Of a DNA stretch of 11,128 nt, positions 6,248 to 11,128 are shown in pieces. Each line of letters opens with the position of its first letter. Within the stretch, counting starts at the first letter, position 1. The DNA is from Flavobacteriaceae bacterium. GTDB lineage: Bacteria; Bacteroidota; Bacteroidia; Flavobacteriales; Flavobacteriaceae. The stretch lies in the NCBI GenBank assembly GCA_029245825.1, contig JAQWON010000126.1, positions 1 to 11,128 of the forward strand, given 5' to 3'. Both the position numbers and the translations under genes were made by a program. The notes beneath the pieces were generated by a model, which did not search any database, was not told the DNA's origin, and saw only the letters and a program-made list of their open reading frames with translations.

Positions 6248-7481
6248 TTATTTGTTTAAAGCTTCTAATCTTTTCAGTAAAGGTGGGTGAGAATAATGCA
6301 TAAAAACATAAAGTGGATGAGGATATAGATTAGTTAAATTATCTACAGATAATTTTTTTAGTGCTAATTCTAATGACGGACCTTTAAAAGTTTTTTTGGC
6401 ATATGCATCAGCTTCAAATTCATTCTTCCTACTAAGAACGTTCATAAATATCCCTACAATAGTTCCAATAGGGCTATACAAAACGCCAAATCCGACTAAA
6501 CCCAAATGAAAAACTATTTTATCAGATCCTAGAGCTCTTGATATATTTTCTTCATATAAACACAATTCAAATAAAAAACACATTAGTCCTAATTGTATTA
6601 TAGACAAAATCAAAGATGTTAAAATATGTTTCTTTTTATAATGCCCTACCTCATGAGCTAAAACAGCTAGCAATTCATCTTCAGTATGTTTCTCAATCAA
6701 AGTATCGAATAAAGCTATAGTTTTTCTGGAACCAAGTCCACTGAAAAAAGCATTTGCTTTTGATGATCTCTTAGATCCATCTATTACATATATTTTGCTT
6801 AAAGAATATCCAACCTTTTTAGAATAAGCCTCAATTTTATCTCTTAAAGTTCCCCTCTCCAAAGGTTTTAGTTTATTGAAAATTGGAACAATTAATTCAG
6901 CGTAGAACATATTAGTAAATACTAAAAAAATCGACATCCCAGTCCATAACCATAGCCAGAAACTATTATTTACATTGGAAAAAAGATAAATTGTTCCAGC
7001 TAGAAGACCTCCACCAATTATTATAGTCAGAACATACTTTTTAATTTTATCTAAAACAAAAGTTTTTATGGTAGTCTTATTGAAACCATATTTCTCCTCA
7101 ATAATGAAAGTAAAATAATAATCAAAAGGAAGTTTAATTAAATCACTTAAAATCATAAGTGATAAAAAAAATAATCCTGATTGGATAAATAATCCATCAT
7201 ATTTATTTGAAATAAAAGAATCAATAAATCCATATCCTTTAAACCAAAGTAATAATATAACAAGAATCATACTTAAGGAGCTTGAAATAAAGGAAACCTT
7301 TCCTCTTTCTAGTGAATATTTACGAGCTTTTTCGTACTTGTCTTTAGCATAAAATTTTTCCATCTTTTTTGGAATAGTTGAATTCCAATTTTTATCATTA
7401 ATATATTCTAAAATTGTGGAAAAAAAAATAATTGAACAATACAAGAAAAATGATAAGCAATAGCCAATTTTCTGATGTCAT
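6248..7481 (-). CDS. M48 Ste24-type membrane metalloprotease, apparent frameshift near the N-terminus
   Basis: Integral membrane zinc peptidase of the CAAX prenyl protease 1 (Ste24) family; bacterial members probably act in membrane protein quality control. Counting from the TTG at 7444, it has HEVGH (264-268) with zinc ligands H264 and H268 and catalytic E265. The third ligand is E342, within NEFEAD (E342 and D346). It also has the family segment SSKANAFFSGLGSRKT (227-242), the C-terminal YSHPPLLKRLEAL and at least six hydrophobic segments. The TTG start yields a shortened first helix (MYCSIIFFSTILEY). An ATG at 7481 in another frame encodes MTSENWLLLIIFLVLF, a typical first helix, and joins the main frame if one base is removed, most simply from the nine-A run at 7420-7428. 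That would give about 410 residues. I annotate the whole extent and flag the shift. It may be a sequence error or a true frameshift. Confidence 0.88.
7420..7428. repeat. A9 homopolymer, probable frameshift point of the M48 gene
   Basis: Nine consecutive A on the + strand (nine T in the M48 coding strand) lie where two reading frames that together encode a complete Ste24 N-terminus meet. Eight instead of nine would fuse the ATG at 7481 to the main frame. A second, shorter run (five A at 7446-7450) could also host the indel. Confidence 0.6.
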
Positions 7482-7496
7482 AATATTATAATTAGA

Positions 7497-7514
7497 TATA
7501 TTTGATCAAAACTA
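7497..7514. promoter_or_regulatory. Overlapping face-to-face promoters in a palindrome
   Basis: TATATTTGATCAAAACTA contains an exact -7 element on each strand: TATATTTG (7497-7504, +), leading to the P19-like gene, and TAGTTTTG (7514-7507, -), leading to the M48 gene. The centre TTTGATCAAA (7501-7510) is a perfect palindrome. Predicted starts are near 7510 (+) and 7500 (-), giving leaders of about 6 and about 20 bases. The -33 elements are poor on both sides, so this rests on the -7 matches. Confidence 0.4.
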
Positions 7515-7516
7515 AT

Positions 7517-8062
7517 ATGAAAAATTTCTTTTTAACCTTTTTTTTCAGTTTTATTTATTTTTTCGCGGGAATAGCTCAAGAATTAATAATTGGTGAAGAA
7601 AAAGTTGATCCTGGAATAAAATTTATTTTTGAAGGAGCAGTTAAAGATATTATCTCTCCTTATTCCAGAAACCTGAGTCAAGAACTAACAAATGTCCATA
7701 TAGAGGCAAGAGTTAATTGGGATGATAAAAATATTCCTGATGGTGCTGTCTCTGGTGGTTTTATTCCATACTTACAGATTAATTCATTAATAACTAATGA
7801 GTCAACTGGAATTAAAACATTTATTGATTTAGTTCCTCACATAAACTTAATTGACAATTTTCACTATGCAAGAAACATTTCCTTGCCCGGAAAAATTGAT
7901 GATTATTATAAAGTGGAATTTACAATAAATCCTCCTTCAAAATATGATCTTTTTTATCACAAAGATTGGATTAGCAAAAACGGGGGGAAATTTTTTTTAA
8001 CTAAAAAATTTACATACCACAATATCAACTTTAAAGAAGTAGCAAAGGCAATTAGGTATTAA
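7517..8062 (+). CDS. P19/Tp34-like periplasmic iron-transport protein
   Basis: A 181-residue protein of the Fe2+ transport protein family (Campylobacter P19, Treponema Tp34), periplasmic metal-binding dimers linked to iron uptake. The signal peptide is about 1-20 with AQ at the cleavage region. Family landmarks in order are NVHIEA (59-64; H61, E63), IPYLQIN (83-89), LVPHINL (105-111; H108), NFHYARN (114-120; H116) and FYHKDW (146-151; H148). In P19 these positions supply copper/iron ligands; the methionine of P19 appears to be H108 here. The ATG at 7517 is chosen over an upstream in-frame TTG at 7502 because that TTG lies inside the predicted -7 box and the ATG gives a normal signal peptide. 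No FTR1-type permease, usually linked to P19, is visible nearby. DUF1543 follows after 4 bases. Confidence 0.82.
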   Translation: MKNFFLTFFFSFIYFFAGIAQELIIGEEKVDPGIKFIFEGAVKDIISPYSRNLSQELTNVHIEARVNWDDKNIPDGAVSGGFIPYLQINSLITNESTGIKTFIDLVPHINLIDNFHYARNISLPGKIDDYYKVEFTINPPSKYDLFYHKDWISKNGGKFFLTKKFTYHNINFKEVAKAIRY

Positions 8063-8066
8063 TTTA

Positions 8067-8612
8067 ATGACCATGAAATTATTTGCAGTTTTTTTAGGAG
8101 GAAGAGCAGAAAAATGTAATACAGAACTTCATGATGTAGTTTTTACTTGTGGAAATAAAATTGAGGAAACTTACTTTGATTTACTTTCTAAATGGTTTGG
8201 TATTCCTGATAGGCTCCATATAGACTCTTGGGTAGATTTAACTTATGTGGATAGTTATAAAGTTTCCCTTAGTAAAGAAAAAATTTCTAGCAAAAAGAAA
8301 TTATACTTTATAAATCTTGGTGGTTATGACCCAAAAAAATTTGAAGAATTACACGAAAGTAGATTTATGGTTGGTAAAAATCAAAAAGACATTAAAATAA
8401 AAGCGAAAAAAAACATGTTAATTGGTTTAGAGCAAGTACATACCGATGACCTATATGATGTTGATGACTGTATAGAGATTAACGAAGTATCTAATTTTTA
8501 TATCCATCTAAATGAATCAAATAGTAAAAAGGAATTAAAATTTAATAATGGTTATATGCCAATTCCAAAAAAAATTATTGATGAATATAAATCATTAAAT
8601 AGAATTAAGTAA
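8067..8612 (+). CDS. DUF1543 family protein, two tandem repeats
   Basis: A 181-residue, apparently cytoplasmic protein with no signal peptide or membrane segment. It is built from two similar halves. In the first, LFAVFLGGRA (5-14), ELHDVVF (20-26) and HIDSWVDLTYVDSYKV (51-66) stand in the same order as LYFINLGGYD (79-88), ELHESRF (94-100) and HTDDLYDVDDCIEI (125-138) in the second. This duplicated layout is characteristic of DUF1543. The biochemical role of the family is not known to me. A second in-frame ATG two codons later (MKLFAVFLGG) could be the true start. It sits 4 bases after the P19-like gene and 4 bases before the FkbM-like gene, so the three form one transcription unit; a link to iron is possible only by context. 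Confidence 0.8.
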   Translation: MTMKLFAVFLGGRAEKCNTELHDVVFTCGNKIEETYFDLLSKWFGIPDRLHIDSWVDLTYVDSYKVSLSKEKISSKKKLYFINLGGYDPKKFEELHESRFMVGKNQKDIKIKAKKNMLIGLEQVHTDDLYDVDDCIEINEVSNFYIHLNESNSKKELKFNNGYMPIPKKIIDEYKSLNRIK

Positions 8613-8616
8613 AATA

Positions 8617-9423
8617 ATGATTAAAACAAAAAGACTAATCCCTATTGAAATTAATGATCTTGTTAGAATTGGAAGAAACAATGATGGAGGTTATGTGATA
8701 CCTAAATCCATTTTTAATTTATGTGACGGTTTATTGTCATATGGGATTAATAAGGACTGGTCCTTTGAAAAATACTTTATAAAAGAAAATCCAAAAGCGA
8801 TTGTCCATTGTTACGACCATACATTAAATTTATTTTCAGTTTTATTTTTTAGTTTAAAATTTTTTTTTTTAACAATCATCCGGGCATTACTTTTTGATAA
8901 AATAAGATTTTTCAAATCAGTTAATGGCATTTACACAATTATTGATTATTTCATATTTTTTAAAAAAAGTGTAACTCATTTTAAAAACAGAATATGGGAT
9001 AGTAATATTGAAAACAGCAAAACAGTCGAAGATTCTTTATCTACAATTATATCGTCAAATGCAAAAAAAATTTTTGTTAAAATGGATATAGAAACAGCTG
9101 AATATAGAGTTGTAGAGTCACTTTTTAAAACAAAAGGAACAATTGTTGGAATGGCTGTTGAATTTCATAAACTTGACAAATACAGCAAAGAATTTGATAG
9201 AATCATTGAATTAGCCTTAAAAAACTTTCACATCGCACACGTACATGGAAATAACTACAGTAAAACATTTCTTGAAAACAATTTCCCTACGACAGTTGAA
9301 ATTACTTTTATCCATAAAAATTTTATAAAACACTCTATTAGGGTCTCGAAAAAAAAATACCCTATAGATGGACTAGATCAACCAAATAGATTTTCAAAGC
9401 CTGATCACAAGTTAATTTTTTAA
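8617..9423 (+). CDS. FkbM-like methyltransferase family protein
   Basis: A 268-residue protein with features of FkbM-type SAM methyltransferases: GRNNDGGYVIP (19-29), LLSYGINKDWSFEKYF (39-54), HCYDHT (64-69) and a core KMDIETAEYRVVESL (155-169) corresponding to the K-x-D-I-E-G-x-E block. The glycine usual after D-I-E is T160. Related proteins modify glycans or secondary metabolites, but the acceptor here cannot be read from the sequence. Residues about 70-118 are unusually hydrophobic and aromatic (F, I, L rich) and could be a membrane-associating insertion. That insertion is encoded in part by an 11-T run (8860-8870). It is the last gene of the P19-DUF1543 operon. No clear terminator follows in the 70 bases before the convergent DUF2855 gene. 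Confidence 0.75.
   Translation: MIKTKRLIPIEINDLVRIGRNNDGGYVIPKSIFNLCDGLLSYGINKDWSFEKYFIKENPKAIVHCYDHTLNLFSVLFFSLKFFFLTIIRALLFDKIRFFKSVNGIYTIIDYFIFFKKSVTHFKNRIWDSNIENSKTVEDSLSTIISSNAKKIFVKMDIETAEYRVVESLFKTKGTIVGMAVEFHKLDKYSKEFDRIIELALKNFHIAHVHGNNYSKTFLENNFPTTVEITFIHKNFIKHSIRVSKKKYPIDGLDQPNRFSKPDHKLIF
8860..8870. repeat. T11 homopolymer inside the FkbM-like gene
   Basis: Eleven consecutive T, the longest homopolymer I see in the window. It is in frame as sequenced and encodes part of the hydrophobic insertion (FFFL). Length changes would truncate the protein. Confidence 0.9.
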
Positions 9424-9493
9424 ATCAGTTATTTTCTCGCCCAAATCCTAATATTCAAATTAAACTGTTCAATAAAATACTATTTATAAGGAC

Positions 9494-10585
9494 TTACTTA
9501 CTTAACTGTACCATATAGCCCTTACTTGGATCAATCTTCCCTTTTAAAGAATTTAAATATAATTCATGTATTTCTTTTGATTTACTTACATATTTCAGTT
9601 CTATATAATCTTTGATTTTCATAATAAATTCTTTCATTAAGCTATCAGCTAATAGTGTAGTCTTTTTAACTCCCATTTTTCTATATCTCCCTTCAGCGTG
9701 ATTTGGAGCAAAGAAAAATTTTGAATTGGGAATGGATTTAAAATCCGTTTTTGAAGACCAATCTGCCAATCCTATCAAACAAACATATTTCAAAAAACTT
9801 CCTAAATACTCATTTAATTTTACTAGATAATCTGAATTACCTGCAAAGTCAACTATTATTGATTTTGATACATTAAGCTTTTTCTCTGCATCAGCGTACA
9901 ATAAAACTTTGTCATAAAATTTAATTTTTGATAAAAATTCAATGTTTTTTTTCGCTGTGATACCTATAATTTTTTTCTTGTCCACTGATTTATTTTTTGA
10001 CAACAAAAAAGCTAACGACAAAGCTGTTTTAGATGATGCACTTGTAAGTATTATTTGATCGCAGTCAAAAAAATTTTCGTCTTTCAAAAAGAAATAATTC
10101 AAAAACGAAGTCAAAAAAAGTGGCCTTATTAAAGGGTGGTAATCTGATGATTTATCAAATCCCTTTGGGATTTTTAAATAATAGTTATACACAGAGGGAA
10201 GTCCTTTTCTATGAGAAGAATCATCTATAAAACTGAAAGCGTTGACTTTCTCTGGTATAACTTTTAAATAATTGCTCATAGGGAAATAACCATAATATCT
10301 ATCTCCTTCAGAAATGTTTTTGTTCCTAGAAAAAAGAACATTTGCAAAGCCCCAAACTGGGATAGTGCCAAAAGGCTCTTTTGCTGGAAAGAAATTCCAA
10401 TAACCTAATGTGTTACCAGTAACTGCATATGTAATGTTATTCGAAGTAAAAGCATATCTCTCAATTTCTAATATCACTTCATCTGTTTCCGGAATTGGAA
10501 TTTTATTGTCTGAAAACATAGCTTTGAAAAGATCACACTTGTTTACAAGAAAAGATGAATTTGACTTGCTAGTTAAATGTTTCAT
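9494..10585 (-). CDS. DUF2855 family protein
   Basis: A 363-residue cytoplasmic protein matching DUF2855. Landmarks are FLVNKCDL (12-19), a TSNNITYAVTGNTLGYWNFF block at 47-66, VWGFANV (77-83), GYFPMSNYL (99-107) and PSVYNYY (130-136), with a later region around 195-290 that has a Rossmann-like alternation (QIILTSASSKTALSLAFLL; IVDFAG). The family resembles medium-chain dehydrogenase/reductases without established activity; substrate unknown. The frame stays open to a TTG at 10636, adding 17 residues. I prefer the ATG at 10585 because homologous sequence as I recall it begins near FLV and the extra residues are not familiar. It is divergent from the last gene (170-base gap, no convincing promoter seen) and convergent with the FkbM-like gene. 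Confidence 0.85.
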   Translation of the reverse strand: MKHLTSKSNSSFLVNKCDLFKAMFSDNKIPIPETDEVILEIERYAFTSNNITYAVTGNTLGYWNFFPAKEPFGTIPVWGFANVLFSRNKNISEGDRYYGYFPMSNYLKVIPEKVNAFSFIDDSSHRKGLPSVYNYYLKIPKGFDKSSDYHPLIRPLFLTSFLNYFFLKDENFFDCDQIILTSASSKTALSLAFLLSKNKSVDKKKIIGITAKKNIEFLSKIKFYDKVLLYADAEKKLNVSKSIIVDFAGNSDYLVKLNEYLGSFLKYVCLIGLADWSSKTDFKSIPNSKFFFAPNHAEGRYRKMGVKKTTLLADSLMKEFIMKIKDYIELKYVSKSKEIHELYLNSLKGKIDPSKGYMVQLSK

Positions 10586-10755
10586 TGCATTAATATACGG
10601 GTCTTTTTCATAGAGACCAATATAAATAAACCTCAACTAAATTTTAAAGTCAAAAATGTGAAAAAATAATATGACTAATGAATCTTAATTTTTTTATCAA
10701 AAGTTTGGTAAATTTAGAAGAAACTAAACCTAAAATTTTAAAACGAACTATTTAA

Positions 10756-11128
10756 ATGAAAATAATTGCAAGTAAAATATTTCGTCTTTTAGTTTATTTA
10801 TTCCCTTTTTATATACAGGCCCAATCCTATGAAGCAGCTAGTTATGAAAATGAAGGAGAAAGTTTACCCTATCGCTTTTTATTACCTGAAAATTATAGTC
10901 CTGAAAAAAAATATCCTCTTCTTATCTTTCTCCATGGTGCAGGTGAAAGAGGAGCAGACAATGAGTTACAATTATTCCATGGAAGTAATATTTTCTTGGA
11001 TAAAAAATTTCGTGAAAAATATCCTGCAATTGTTGTGTTTCCTCAGTGCCCTTTGGAGGGCTATTGGGCAACTATTCTTGATCGTCCAGAATCTTTGAAA
11101 TTTGAATATTCTGAGAACCCTAAAGATA
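10756..11128 (+). CDS. Secreted esterase-like alpha/beta hydrolase (partial, 3' end outside window)
   Basis: An ATG at 10756 opens a frame that runs to the window edge, 124 codons, with no stop. The N-terminus is a signal peptide (hydrophobic FRLLVYLFPFYI, then QAQ), so the product should be exported. Then comes YRFLLPENYSPEKKYPLLIF and the oxyanion-hole motif LHGAGERGAD (about 60-69), followed by AIVVFPQCP. This order is typical of the esterase/phospholipase and poly-hydroxyalkanoate-depolymerase-like group (prolyl oligopeptidase-type fold) often seen in Bacteroidota. The catalytic serine, aspartate and histidine lie beyond the edge. An ORF in another frame at 10829-11098 is a shadow of it. 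The start is 170 bases from divergent DUF2855. Confidence 0.8.
   Translation, partial: MKIIASKIFRLLVYLFPFYIQAQSYEAASYENEGESLPYRFLLPENYSPEKKYPLLIFLHGAGERGADNELQLFHGSNIFLDKKFREKYPAIVVFPQCPLEGYWATILDRPESLKFEYSENPKD

Noticed and set aside
10410..10613. 67-codon ORF on the + strand
   Set aside because: It is antisense to the conserved DUF2855 N-terminal region and has no family features; a shadow frame.
10600..10618. GGTCT / AGACC hairpin ahead of the DUF2855 gene as a regulator or riboswitch
   Set aside because: Only a five-pair stem with no conserved surrounding structure; could be chance.
10829..11098. 89-codon ORF on the + strand
   Set aside because: Out-of-frame shadow of the signal-peptide-bearing hydrolase that starts at 10756 and runs off the window.
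1..11128. Mobile element, CRISPR, defence island or tRNA/rRNA
   Set aside because: No transposase, integrase, regularly spaced repeats, defence-type domains or RNA gene signatures were seen on either strand; base composition looks uniform.

Overview
The window is about 11.1 kb of very AT-rich bacterial DNA, densely packed with short intergenic gaps. It most resembles a Bacteroidota genome, probably a marine Flavobacteriales lineage. Three lines of evidence support this: the lpxK / Nif3 / coiled-coil (C4-ribbon family) gene neighbourhood and flavobacterial-looking LipA and LpxK proteins; signal peptides ending in the 'AQ' or 'SQ' style common in this phylum; and several matches to the Bacteroidota promoter consensus (TTTG about 19 bases before TAnnTTTG). 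I could not test the lineage with a database search.

Layout. Positions 1-104 hold the last 33 codons of a membrane protein. lipA (lipoyl synthase, about 142-999, +) follows behind a good promoter but has no ordinary start codon in frame. It meets lpxK (992-2017, -) tail to tail with an 8-base overlap. From a 42-base divergent gap, a Nif3-like metalloprotein gene (2060-3154) and a coiled-coil protein gene of the C4 zinc-ribbon family with all four cysteines lost (3156-3938) run as a pair and end at a strong terminator (3993-4032). A promoter overlaps that terminator and leads into a methyltransferase / atypical SDR / secreted alpha-beta hydrolase operon (4051-6244). A Ste24-type M48 membrane protease gene (6248-about 7481, -) appears to carry a one-base frameshift near its start at a run of nine A. 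It is divergent from an operon of a P19-like periplasmic iron-transport protein, a DUF1543 protein and an FkbM-like methyltransferase (7517-9423). A DUF2855 protein gene (9494-10585, -) and the 5' part of a secreted esterase-like hydrolase (10756 to the edge, +) close the window.

Function. Most genes are housekeeping or scattered metabolism: lipoate synthesis, lipid A synthesis, membrane proteolysis and iron handling. I found no tRNA, rRNA, CRISPR array, transposase, phage gene or recognisable defence system. The unusual signals are local: non-canonical or broken 5' ends (lipA, M48), lost metal-binding or catalytic residues (zinc-ribbon protein, SDR, Nif3), and a palindromic pair of overlapping face-to-face promoters at 7497-7514. 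I do not see a coherent undescribed multi-gene system here.
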